This document shows, one piece after another, positions 1 to 6,481 of a stretch of 15,768 nt of DNA. Position 1 is the stretch's first letter. Each line of letters starts with the position of its first letter. The notes below the pieces were generated by a model, which was not told the DNA's origin, made no database searches, and worked only from the letters and a program-made list of their open reading frames with translations. Source of the stretch: VGBK01 sp043810615 (GTDB taxonomy: Bacteria; Actinomycetota; Acidimicrobiia; Spongiisociales; UBA11373); contig JBDROA010000015.1 of the NCBI GenBank assembly GCA_043810615.1, positions 1 through 15,768 on the forward strand, in the 5' to 3' direction. The position numbers were made by a program, and so were the translations under genes.

Positions 1-501
1 CATGTCGGCCCCGTGCAGCGCCGGCAGGTACCCGGCGGCGGCGTACAGGGCGGCGGCCCCCGCCTCCTGGTCGTTGTGCTGCACCTCGAAGGTGCACTCA
101 CCCGAGGCGGGGTGCCCGGCGGCGATCTCCCGCAGGCGGGCCTCGCCGTGGGCCAGCATGGCGGCGCCCAGGCCTCGGCCCCGCGCCCAGGGGGCAACGA
201 AGCAGAAGGGCTGGTAGCGGCGGGCCCCGGTGTACTCCTCCCACCAGTGCACCCGCCCGTAGGCCACCATCTCCCCGTCGATCTCCGCCACGACGATGTC
301 GGTTGCGGGGTCGCAATTGTGCAGGTGCCGGTAGACGTGGGCGAAGTCCTCCAGGGTGACCGGCTGGTCCACCCCGTCGGCGGCCTCGGCGGCGAGCTTC
401 ACCACTCGCATCGCCGGGAAGTCCTGCTCGCCGCAGAAGGCGCGAAAGGCCAGGCCCCGCACGGCGGGCGGCTGGGCTAGGAACTGCCAGAGAGTGGTCA
501 T
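1..501 (-). CDS. GNAT-family N-acetyltransferase, C-terminus cut by window edge
   Basis: Reading the minus strand from the ATG at 501 gives 167 codons without a stop up to base 1, so the gene runs off the left edge. The acetyl-CoA binding signature of GNAT proteins is visible near residues 113-128 as APWARGRGLGAAMLAHGEA, followed by the typical strand and alpha-4 region FEVQHNDQEAGAAALYAAAG with a GY-type turn. GNAT enzymes transfer an acyl group from acyl-CoA to an amine; the substrate here is unknown. This may be only the first domain of a longer or two-domain GNAT protein. No clear Shine-Dalgarno precedes the ATG. The gene is codirectional with the Opp operon and sits 33 bases beyond a TAG at 535-537 that ends the left copy of the 22-bp repeat, which suggests it was once the last gene of that operon. 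Confidence 0.85.
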   Translation of the reverse strand, partial: MTTLWQFLAQPPAVRGLAFRAFCGEQDFPAMRVVKLAAEAADGVDQPVTLEDFAHVYRHLHNCDPATDIVVAEIDGEMVAYGRVHWWEEYTGARRYQPFCFVAPWARGRGLGAAMLAHGEARLREIAAGHPASGECTFEVQHNDQEAGAAALYAAAGYLPALHGADM

Positions 502-538
502 GGTCGGGTCACGCTAGCGGGCCGCAAGCCTGCCCTAT

Positions 539-560
539 CGCGCCGGGTCGAACTCCACCT
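539..560. repeat. Left copy of 22-bp direct repeat flanking the toxin-antitoxin block
   Basis: The 22 bases at 539-560 (core CGCCGGGTCGAACTCCACCT, 541-560) are identical to 2467-2488. Read on the minus strand in the frame of the ATPase gene at 2463-3497, this copy encodes VEFDPAR followed immediately by TAG at 535-537. That is the same C-terminal sequence the ATPase has at its present end. It looks like the original 3' end of the ATPase gene, now separated from its body by about 1.9 kb. Confidence 0.85.
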
Positions 561-622
561 CGCCCGTCTCCGCGGACAGCCTATGCGCGACCAGTGACAG
601 CGGACCACCTCGTCTGAGCCTG

Positions 623-886
623 TCACCCCCCGGACGTACTCTGATCTGGAACCCACGCAGAGGATGTGCCCTGCCCCGTCCAGCAGCACCGAGCGCAACC
701 ACGGCGCGGTCGATGACGCCGTCTTCGGTGCATTGGACCAGGGGCCTCGGCCGGACCTCCCCGGCTCCGTCTCTCGCGGACTCGTACCCGCTGCGTAAAG
801 GTGGCGCTCAAGTGCCGTCTCACGGTCGCTATGGGCACGAACCGTCCCGATCGCGCCGACTTGGAAACATGCCCAGCAGCCGTCAT
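623..886 (-). CDS. Small SKSxxSGRFV-type protein, possibly frameshifted
   Basis: A minus-strand ORF starts at the ATG at 886 (or GTG at 889) inside the perfect sequence AAGGAGGTGATG, so a strong Shine-Dalgarno is present but only two bases separate GGAGG from the ATG. Residues 7-28 contain SKSARSGRFVPIATVRRHL followed by SATFTQRVR. From memory, this resembles short (about 40-70 residue) actinobacterial proteins of unknown function with the pattern SKSxxTGRFVxxATxxRHPxTTxTxxV. The rest of the 87-codon ORF is Arg-rich and low in information, so the true protein may be shorter or the tail frameshifted. It is divergent from the toxin gene and shares its upstream palindrome. I assign no function. 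Confidence 0.4.
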   Translation of the reverse strand: MTAAGHVSKSARSGRFVPIATVRRHLSATFTQRVRVRERRSRGGPAEAPGPMHRRRRHRPRRGCARCCWTGQGTSSAWVPDQSTSGG

Positions 887-913
887 CACCTCCTTCAGCC
901 TGGCTGCTGTAAC

Positions 914-932
914 ATATACCTAGTTGGTATAT
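914..932. promoter_or_regulatory. Palindromic operator/divergent promoter of the toxin-antitoxin module
   Basis: A perfect 7-bp inverted repeat, ATATACC (914-920) and GGTATAT (926-932), spaced by five bases, sits in a locally AT-rich patch of an otherwise GC-rich region. TATATT (928-933) is a plausible -10 element for the plus-strand toxin gene, and the mirrored TATATG could serve the minus-strand small ORF. HigA-type antitoxins commonly autorepress by binding such palindromes over their promoter, so this is the obvious operator candidate. No good -35 box is visible. Confidence 0.65.
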
Positions 933-950
933 TGTTCTGCTAGGGTCATC

Positions 951-1280
951 GTGGATGTCGAGTTCGACACCGCCAAGCTCCAGAGGTTGTGCTCCACCGA
1001 GAAGCAGCTGGTGCGGCGCTTCGGACCAGACCGAGGAAGGAAGACGATGCTCCGCCTGCAACAGCTGGAAGCTGCCGACACCCTGGACGACATGAGGACT
1101 CTGCCGGGGCGCTGCCACGAACTGACCGGCGACCGGTCGGGCCAGCTCGCGATCGATCTCAACCACCCCTATCGACTGATCTTCAGACCCAGGGACCCCA
1201 TCCCCCACACTCCAGAAGGGAGCCTGGACTGGGGCAGGGTCACCGCCGTGGTGGTCCTCGATATCACCGATTACCACTGA
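951..1280 (+). CDS. higB: HigB-like RelE-fold toxin (killer protein family)
   Basis: A 109-residue protein with the RelE/HigB fold pattern: an N-terminal strand (VDVEFDTAKLQ), a helical hairpin rich in Arg and Lys around residues 15-45, and the conserved core LPGRCHELTGDRSGQLAIDL followed by NHPYRLIFRP. HigB toxins are ribosome-dependent mRNA interferases, and the Arg/His/Tyr-rich core probably carries the catalytic and RNA-binding residues. The C-terminal extension with DWGRVTAVVVLDITDYH marks a longer HigB variant that I know as a usual partner of HigA-IrrE fusions. The start is chosen as GTG 951, with AGGG five bases upstream; TTG 924 lies inside the palindrome and is unlikely. The TGA at 1278-1280 ends 36 bases before the antitoxin start, so the two genes form an operon controlled by the palindrome at 914-932. 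Confidence 0.85.
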   Translation: MDVEFDTAKLQRLCSTEKQLVRRFGPDRGRKTMLRLQQLEAADTLDDMRTLPGRCHELTGDRSGQLAIDLNHPYRLIFRPRDPIPHTPEGSLDWGRVTAVVVLDITDYH

Positions 1281-1316
1281 CATGACGCTGTGCGCCATGA
1301 GAGGAAAGGCCTGGGC

Positions 1317-2414
1317 GTGTCTCCGAAGACCTACCCGTACTCGCCCGACTACGCCGTGCCTCCAGGCGAGACCCTGCTGGAGGTCCTGGAGGATCGCGGG
1401 CTCACTCAGGCCGAACTGGCGAGACGTGCCGGGCTCTCGCTGAAGCACGTCAACCTCGTGGCGCAGGGTCGAGTGCCCATCAGCACCGAGGTCGCGCTCC
1501 GGCTGGAGCGAGTGACCGGGGTTCCCGCCGCCATGTGGATGAACCTCGAGACCCGCTACCGCGAGCGCCTGGCGCGGCTCGAAGAGCGCTCCGCTCTGAC
1601 TGCCGACCTGGACTTCCTCGACCAACTCCCCATCGCGGGGATGGTTGCCAAGGGGTTGCTCACCAAGCGCGCCGCACCAGTGGACCGCCTGCGGGAAGTC
1701 CTCGACTTGTTCGGCGTGGCGAATCGCCGTGCCTGGGAGAAGACCTGGGCAGCGCTCGCCGCCTCTTTCCGAGTGTCACCTGCCTATACCCCGGACCCTG
1801 GGGCACTGGCGGTCTGGCTCAGGCTCGGCGAGCTACAGGCTGCCGACATCCAGTGCCGTCCGTGGGATCGGAAGGCCTTCCTGTCATCCCTTCCCGCCAT
1901 CAGAGGCCTCACGCGTGAGCAAGACCCGTCCACCTGGTATCCCGAGCTGGTCGCCATTTGCGCTCGCGCCGGAGTGGCCGTGGTTGTGGTCGAGGAGTTG
2001 CCCGGGACCCGAACTCACGGGGCCACAAGGTGGCTGAGGTCCGACAAGGCCCTGATCCAGTTGAGTCTGCGCCACAGGTGGGCCGACATCTTCTGGTTCT
2101 CCTTCTTCCACGAGGTGAAGCACCTCCTCGACGAGGCGAAACGGTCCGTGATCCTCGACGGCCCTCCGGGCGGCGAACAACCCGGGGCAGAGCATGAGGC
2201 GGACCGCTTCGCCGCCGAACGGCTCATCCCGTCAGAGCATCAGGCCCGGCTGGCGTCGCTGACCACCTTGGCCGACGTACAGGATTTCGCCGACATCCTG
2301 GGCATCCACCCCGGGATCGTGGTCGGACGCCTTCAGCATGACGACCCCGACCTCTGGCCGCACAGTAAGGGAAACAGGCTCAGACAGCGGCTCGCTCTCC
2401 AGAAGCAGGATTGA
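1317..2414 (+). CDS. higA: HigA-type antitoxin: XRE HTH fused to ImmA/IrrE metalloprotease domain
   Basis: The N-terminal part is an XRE helix-turn-helix (residues about 18-80; core LTQAELARRAGLSLKHVNLV near 29-48) typical of HigA antitoxins, which bind the toxin and repress the operon. The C-terminal half is an ImmA/IrrE peptidase domain: HEVKH at residues 265-269 is the zinc-binding HExxH, and EHEADRFAAERLIP near 292-305 supplies the third acidic ligand. The protein ends in the usual NRLRQRLAL tail. GTG 1317 is preferred because AGGAAAGG (1302-1309) is seven bases upstream; GTG 1290 in the same frame has no ribosome site. It follows the toxin gene by 36 bases. The protease half may cleave the antitoxin itself or another regulator, as ImmA and IrrE do, but that is inference. 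Codon use looks somewhat less GC-biased than in the transporter genes. Confidence 0.88.
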   Translation: MSPKTYPYSPDYAVPPGETLLEVLEDRGLTQAELARRAGLSLKHVNLVAQGRVPISTEVALRLERVTGVPAAMWMNLETRYRERLARLEERSALTADLDFLDQLPIAGMVAKGLLTKRAAPVDRLREVLDLFGVANRRAWEKTWAALAASFRVSPAYTPDPGALAVWLRLGELQAADIQCRPWDRKAFLSSLPAIRGLTREQDPSTWYPELVAICARAGVAVVVVEELPGTRTHGATRWLRSDKALIQLSLRHRWADIFWFSFFHEVKHLLDEAKRSVILDGPPGGEQPGAEHEADRFAAERLIPSEHQARLASLTTLADVQDFADILGIHPGIVVGRLQHDDPDLWPHSKGNRLRQRLALQKQD

Positions 2415-2422
2415 CCGGCCGC

Positions 2423-2456
2423 GATTCCGGTGCCGATCCCGGAACCGCCGCGGCGG
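2423..2456. terminator. Inverted repeats between convergent higA and oppF; possible bidirectional terminator
   Basis: Nine bases after the higA stop, GATTCCGG (2423-2430) pairs with CCGGAACC (2439-2446) at seven of eight positions across an eight-base loop. It is followed by a perfect 12-bp palindrome, CCGCCGCGGCGG (2445-2456). There is no T-run on either strand, so Rho-independent termination is uncertain. The structures also lie at the right end of the block bounded by the 22-bp repeats and could be part of that element. Confidence 0.4.
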
Positions 2457-2462
2457 ACCCCC

Positions 2463-3497
2463 TCACCGCGCCGGGTCGAACTCCACCTGGGGGAAGTGGC
2501 AGGCCACCGGGTGGCCCTGGCCGCGTTCCACCAGTTCGGGCTCCTGCTCGGCGCAGACCGCCTGCGCCTTCCAACAGCGGGTGCGGAAACGGCACCCGCT
2601 GGGCGGATCGGCCGGGCTGGGGACGTCGCCCTCGAGCAGGATGCGGTTGCCCAGGTTGCGGGCCGCCGGGTCGGGGATGGGCACCGCCGAGAGCAGGGCG
2701 GTCGTGTAGGGGTGGGCCGTGCCGTCGTAGACCTGGTACTCGTCGCCGATCTCGACGATCTTGCCCAGGTACATCACCGCGATGCGGTCGCAGATGTGGC
2801 GCACCACCGACAGGTCGTGGGCGATGAACAGGTACGACAGGCCCAGTTCGTCCTGGAGGTCCTCTAGCAGGTTGACCACCTGGGCCTGCACCGACACGTC
2901 GAGGGCCGACACCGGCTCGTCGCAGATGACGATGCTGGGCTCCAGGGCCAGGGCCCGGGCCACCCCGATGCGCTGGCGCTGGCCGCCGGAGAACTGGTGG
3001 GGGTAGCGGTTGATGTGGTCGGGATTGAGGCCCACCAGTTCCAGCAACTCGTGGGTGCGGCCGCGCCGGCGGCTCTTGGGGAGCACCCCCCGGTGCACCC
3101 GCCAGCCCTCGGCGATGATGTCGCCCACCGTCATGCGGGGGTTCAGGGAGGCGTAGGGGTCCTGGAAGATCACCTGGATCTCCCGGCGCAACTCCTGCAT
3201 CTCGCCTCCCGACAGGGTGAAGATGTCCCGTCCCCGGTACCAGGCGTGGCCGCCGCTGGCCTTCTCCAGGCGGAGGATGGTGCGGGCGGTGGTGGTCTTG
3301 CCGCAGCCGGACTCCCCCACGAGCCCCAGCGTCTCCCCGCGGTGCAGTTCGAAGCTCACATCATCGACGGCTTTCACCGTGCCGATCTGGCGCTTGAAGA
3401 CGATCCCCCGGGTAATTGGGAAGTACTTGACCAGGTGCTCCACCCGCAGCACCACCTCGGCGGCGGGTCGCACGGGCTCAGGCGCCGGCACGCTCAC
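2463..3497 (-). CDS. oppF: Oligopeptide/dipeptide ABC transporter ATPase, OppF/DppF type
   Basis: A 344-residue ATP-binding subunit that powers the Opp/Dpp-type importer with the OppD-like partner. Walker A is GESGCGKTT (61-69), Q-loop Gln112, ABC signature FSGGQRQR (169-176), Walker B IVICDEP (189-195) and switch His227. The C-terminal oligopeptide-transporter domain has four cysteines (302, 308, 315, 333) in the CxFxxRC pattern that binds an iron-sulfur cluster in some relatives. The GTG at 3497 is chosen because GGAGGAGG stands just upstream; a longer reading from 3590 would overlap oppD by over 100 bases and adds no homologous sequence. The chosen start overlaps the end of oppD by 20 bases. 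The last seven residues, VEFDPAR, lie in the 22-bp repeat also found at 539-560. The TGA is just inside the presumed insertion boundary. Confidence 0.93.
   Translation of the reverse strand: MSVPAPEPVRPAAEVVLRVEHLVKYFPITRGIVFKRQIGTVKAVDDVSFELHRGETLGLVGESGCGKTTTARTILRLEKASGGHAWYRGRDIFTLSGGEMQELRREIQVIFQDPYASLNPRMTVGDIIAEGWRVHRGVLPKSRRRGRTHELLELVGLNPDHINRYPHQFSGGQRQRIGVARALALEPSIVICDEPVSALDVSVQAQVVNLLEDLQDELGLSYLFIAHDLSVVRHICDRIAVMYLGKIVEIGDEYQVYDGTAHPYTTALLSAVPIPDPAARNLGNRILLEGDVPSPADPPSGCRFRTRCWKAQAVCAEQEPELVERGQGHPVACHFPQVEFDPAR
2467..2488. repeat. Right copy of 22-bp direct repeat, within the 3' end of the oppF-like gene
   Basis: Identical over 22 bases to 539-560. Here it encodes the last codons (VEFDPAR, except the third base of the final Arg codon) of the ATPase at 2463-3497, whose TGA is at 2463-2465. 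The two copies enclose 1906 bases (561-2466) that hold the small ORF, higB and higA. The arrangement is that of a site-specific or homology-mediated insertion at a gene 3' end, with the incoming DNA supplying a new final Arg codon and stop. Confidence 0.85.
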
Positions 3498-4521
3498 GCC
3501 ACACCTCCTCCCAGAAGTGGCAGGCAGAGACCCGATCGGGGGCCACCGCGGCCAGAGTCGGCTCCTCCCGGGCGCAGACCTCGCGGGCATAGGGGCAGCG
3601 GGGGCGGAAAGGGCATCCGGAGGGGATGGCCAGCAGGTCGGGCGGCGAGCCCTTGATGGGGTGGAGCCGCTCGGTGTGGACGTCGCGCCGGGGAAGCGAG
3701 TCCATGAGGCCCATGGTGTAGGGGTGGGCCGGCCGGTGGTACACCGGCAGGCTGGGGCCCTTCTCCACCTCGCGCCCGGCGTACATCACCACCACCTGGT
3801 CGGCCGCTTCGGCCACCACCCCCAGGTCGTGGGTGATCAAGATCAGCCCCATGCCGGTCTGCTGCTGCAGTTCGGCGAGCAAGCTCATGATCTGGGCCTG
3901 TACGGTGACGTCGAGAGCGGTGGTGGGCTCGTCGGCGATGAGGATCTCGGGGTCCAGGGAGAGCGCCATGGCGATCATCACCCGCTGGCGCATGCCGCCG
4001 GAGAACTCGTGGGGGTAGGAGCCCGCCCGGGTGCGGGCCGAGGGGATCTTCACCCGCTCCATCAGCTCGACGGCCTTCTCCTGAGCCTCCTTGCGGGACG
4101 CGCCGCGGTGGACACGGAACATCTCGGCGATCTGCCATCCCACCGGGAAGACGGGGTTGAGGGCGGTGAGAGCGTCCTGGAAGATCATGGCGATGCGGTT
4201 GCCCCGCACCCGGCGCCGCTCCCCCTCCGGGAGGTCGAGCAGTTCCACCCCGCGGAAGCGCACCGCGCCCCCGGTGACGAAGCCGGGAGGGCTGTCGATG
4301 ATGCCCATGACCGCCTGGGCACTCACGCTCTTGCCGCTCCCCGACTCGCCGAGGATGGCCACCGTTCGGCCTCGGTCCAGCCTGTAGGACAGGCCGTTCA
4401 CCGCCCGCACCGTGCCGGCGTCGATGCGGAACTCGACGTGGAGGTCCTCAACGGCCAGCAGGGGCGCCGCCGGGTCGACCGGCCGGCCGCCGACGGTGTC
4501 GTGGGCAAGGGTCGTCGCCAT
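3478..4521 (-). CDS. oppD: Oligopeptide/dipeptide ABC transporter ATPase, OppD/DppD type
   Basis: A 347-residue ATPase subunit. Walker A GESGSGKS (58-65), Q-loop near Gln115, signature FSGGMRQR (173-180), Walker B ILIADEP (193-199), switch His231, and the C-terminal Opp/Dpp domain with cysteines 303, 309, 316 and 334. The start ATG at 4521 shares one base with the TGA of oppC (TGATG), which indicates translational coupling. An in-frame upstream extension would run through oppC and has no ABC character. Together with OppF it should form the nucleotide-binding heterodimer at the inner face of the membrane. Confidence 0.94.
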   Translation of the reverse strand: MATTLAHDTVGGRPVDPAAPLLAVEDLHVEFRIDAGTVRAVNGLSYRLDRGRTVAILGESGSGKSVSAQAVMGIIDSPPGFVTGGAVRFRGVELLDLPEGERRRVRGNRIAMIFQDALTALNPVFPVGWQIAEMFRVHRGASRKEAQEKAVELMERVKIPSARTRAGSYPHEFSGGMRQRVMIAMALSLDPEILIADEPTTALDVTVQAQIMSLLAELQQQTGMGLILITHDLGVVAEAADQVVVMYAGREVEKGPSLPVYHRPAHPYTMGLMDSLPRRDVHTERLHPIKGSPPDLLAIPSGCPFRPRCPYAREVCAREEPTLAAVAPDRVSACHFWEEVWRERAGA

Positions 4522-5453
4522 CAGCGCAACCTCGGGTCGAGGGCGTCGCGCAGGGCGTCGCCCATCAGGATGAACGAGAACACGGTCACCGATAGGAAGG
4601 CTCCGGGGAACAGCAGCAGGTGAGGGGCGGTGAGGATGCGGTTCTGGGCCACGCTGATCATCAGCCCCCAGGAGATCGCCGGCAGCTGCAAGCCCACACC
4701 GAGGAAGGAGAGCGCCGCCTCGGCCGAGATGATCACCCCGACCGTGATGGTGGCGTAGACGATCACCGGGGCGACGGCATTGGGCAGGATGTGGCGGCGG
4801 ATGATGCGGAAGTTGCGCACCCCCAACGCCCGGGCGGCGTCCACGTAGTCCATCTCCCTGGTCGCCATCACCGCCGAGCGCACCAGGCGCAGCATCGTCG
4901 GCCAGCCGAGCACGATGAGCACCAGGCTGACCTGGAAGAGGCCCCGGGTGGAGAAGATCGACCGCAGGATCACGATGCCGCCGAGGATGGTGGGGATGGC
5001 GAACCAGATGTCGGTGACCCGGGCGATGAAGGTGTCGACGATCCCGCCGTAATAGCCGGCCATCGAGCCGAGCACGACCGCGATCAGAGTGGCACAGGCC
5101 GTGACGAGCACCCCGATGGTGATCGACACCCGCGCCCCCCAGATGGTGCGGGCGTAGTAGTCGCAACCCTGGACGTCGGTACCGAACCAGTGCTCGCCGC
5201 TGGGGCGCAGCAGGGAGTCGGCCAGGTTGCAGGCCCGGGGGTCGCCCCGGGTGAAGAGCGTGGGCCAGATCGCCATGAGGGCGAGGATCACGATGAGGAT
5301 GCCCGAGATGATGAACATCGGCCGACGCCGCAACTGGCGCCAGGCGTCGGCGTAGAGGCTGCCCTCCCGGCCGGCGATCGGCTCGGCCTCGAGCTCCTCG
5401 AAGGTGAGGGCCACCGGGACGGGTGCGCCGGGGCGGCGCTCGCGGTCACTCAT
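4521..5453 (-). CDS. oppC: Oligopeptide/dipeptide ABC transporter permease, OppC/DppC type
   Basis: A 310-residue inner-membrane permease. A cytosolic N-terminus of about 45 residues is followed by a first membrane helix (about 47-67), then a short extracytoplasmic stretch with the OppC-typical WFGTDVQGCDYYARTIWGAR (89-108), and at least five more hydrophobic segments. The EAA coupling loop is DYVDAARALGVRNFRIIRRH (202-221), followed by ILPN. The C-terminus GDALRDALDPRLR is the usual family ending. The ATG at 5453 overlaps the end of oppB by eight bases, as expected in a coupled operon. It pairs with OppB to form the translocation channel. Confidence 0.94.
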   Translation of the reverse strand: MSDRERRPGAPVPVALTFEELEAEPIAGREGSLYADAWRQLRRRPMFIISGILIVILALMAIWPTLFTRGDPRACNLADSLLRPSGEHWFGTDVQGCDYYARTIWGARVSITIGVLVTACATLIAVVLGSMAGYYGGIVDTFIARVTDIWFAIPTILGGIVILRSIFSTRGLFQVSLVLIVLGWPTMLRLVRSAVMATREMDYVDAARALGVRNFRIIRRHILPNAVAPVIVYATITVGVIISAEAALSFLGVGLQLPAISWGLMISVAQNRILTAPHLLLFPGAFLSVTVFSFILMGDALRDALDPRLR

Positions 5454-6369
5454 AGCGAATCCTCGGGTCGAGCACGGCGTAGAGGACGTCGACCGCCAGG
5501 TTGGCCACCATGTAGACCACCACCAGGAACGTGACGATGCCCACTACCACGGTGCCCTCCTGGCGCTGCACCCCCTCGAAGACGGCCCGTCCGAGGCCGG
5601 GGATGTTGAAGATGGTCTCGGTGATGATCGCCCCGCCCATGAGCGACCCCAGGTCGATGGCCAGGAAGGTGACCACAGGGATCATGGAGTTGCGAAAGGT
5701 GTGGATGCCCACCACCCGCCGGCGCGACAAGCCCTTGGCGGTGGCGGTGCGCACGTAGTCGGCGCGCAGGTTCTCGATGAGGCTGGTGCGAGTGAGGCGG
5801 GCGATGTAGGCCAGCGACACCGAGCCGAGCACCATGGCGGGCAGCAGGTAGCTGTAGAGGCCGCGCTGCACCCCCGAAACCGGGAACCAGCCGAGGCGCA
5901 CCCCCATGACGAGTTGTGCCAGGAAGCCGAGCACGAAGATGGGTATGGCAATCACCACCAGCGTGGACACCAGGACCAGATTGTCCATGAAGCCCCCCTT
6001 GCGAACCCCGGCGAGGATGCCGGCGATGATGCCGAGCACCACCTCGAACCCGAAGGCGAACAGAGCGAGGCGAACGGTGATGGGGAGGCGCTGCGCCAGC
6101 AGGTCGGTGACCGGCCGACCCCGGAAGTCGTCGCCGAAGTCCCCCTGAAAGACGCCCCCCATGTACTTGCCGTACTGGACGATGAGCGGGTCGTCGAGGT
6201 TGTAGCGATCGCGGATCTGTTCGCGCACCGTGTCGGGCAGCACCCGGTCGCCGGCCAGGGCGGCGATGGGGTCACCGGGGATGGCCCAGACCATGATGAA
6301 GATCAGGAGGGTGGCCCCGACGAACACCGGGATGAACTGCAGCAGGCGGCGCACCAGGTAGCGGCCCAC
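5446..6369 (-). CDS. oppB: Oligopeptide/dipeptide ABC transporter permease, OppB/DppB type
   Basis: A 307-residue permease beginning with the family-typical MGRYLVRRLLQFIPVFVGAT; the first membrane helix spans about 9-30 and ends in PGDP. The EAA loop is DYVRTATAKGLSRRRVVGIH (204-223), and the protein ends with VLDPRIRYE, the standard OppB ending. Five further hydrophobic segments are evident. The GTG at 6369 is preceded by AGGAAGG two bases upstream, a close but usable ribosome site. It is separated from oppA by 112 bases that contain a strong hairpin, and overlaps oppC by eight bases. Confidence 0.93.
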   Translation of the reverse strand: MGRYLVRRLLQFIPVFVGATLLIFIMVWAIPGDPIAALAGDRVLPDTVREQIRDRYNLDDPLIVQYGKYMGGVFQGDFGDDFRGRPVTDLLAQRLPITVRLALFAFGFEVVLGIIAGILAGVRKGGFMDNLVLVSTLVVIAIPIFVLGFLAQLVMGVRLGWFPVSGVQRGLYSYLLPAMVLGSVSLAYIARLTRTSLIENLRADYVRTATAKGLSRRRVVGIHTFRNSMIPVVTFLAIDLGSLMGGAIITETIFNIPGLGRAVFEGVQRQEGTVVVGIVTFLVVVYMVANLAVDVLYAVLDPRIRYE

Positions 6370-6434
6370 GGCCTTCCTACCACTTCCCTCGATCGATCGA
6401 CACGATCCCTACCTTCCAGATGTTGCGGGTTTGG

Positions 6435-6468
6435 GGAGTGGGGCGGCCGGGAGGGGCCGCCCCACTCC
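6435..6468. terminator. Strong intercistronic hairpin between oppA and oppB
   Basis: A perfect 14-bp inverted repeat, GGAGTGGGGCGGCC (6435-6448) and GGCCGCCCCACTCC (6455-6468), has a six-base loop. It begins 13 bases beyond the oppA stop on the minus strand and is not followed by a T-run in that direction. It could stabilise the oppA mRNA end or reduce read-through, so that the binding protein is made in excess over the permeases, as seen in other binding-protein operons. Full Rho-independent termination is less likely because oppB has no obvious promoter of its own. Confidence 0.65.
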
Positions 6469-6481
6469 ATGGGTGGATCGA

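Noticed and set aside
535..807. A minus-strand open stretch ending in SAETGEVEFDPAR and a TAG, which could be read as a real small gene
   Set aside because: It has no start codon or ribosome site, overlaps the small ORF in another frame, and its C-terminus is explained by the duplicated oppF end.
498..1625. A 375-codon open frame on the minus strand across the toxin and antitoxin genes
   Set aside because: It is antisense to two well-supported genes, has no recognisable domains and is kept open by the GC-rich codon pattern of the other strand.
3498..3590. Longer N-terminus for the OppF-like ATPase
   Set aside because: The extra 31 residues overlap oppD, are Arg/Pro-rich without homology, and the internal GTG at 3497 has a strong ribosome site.
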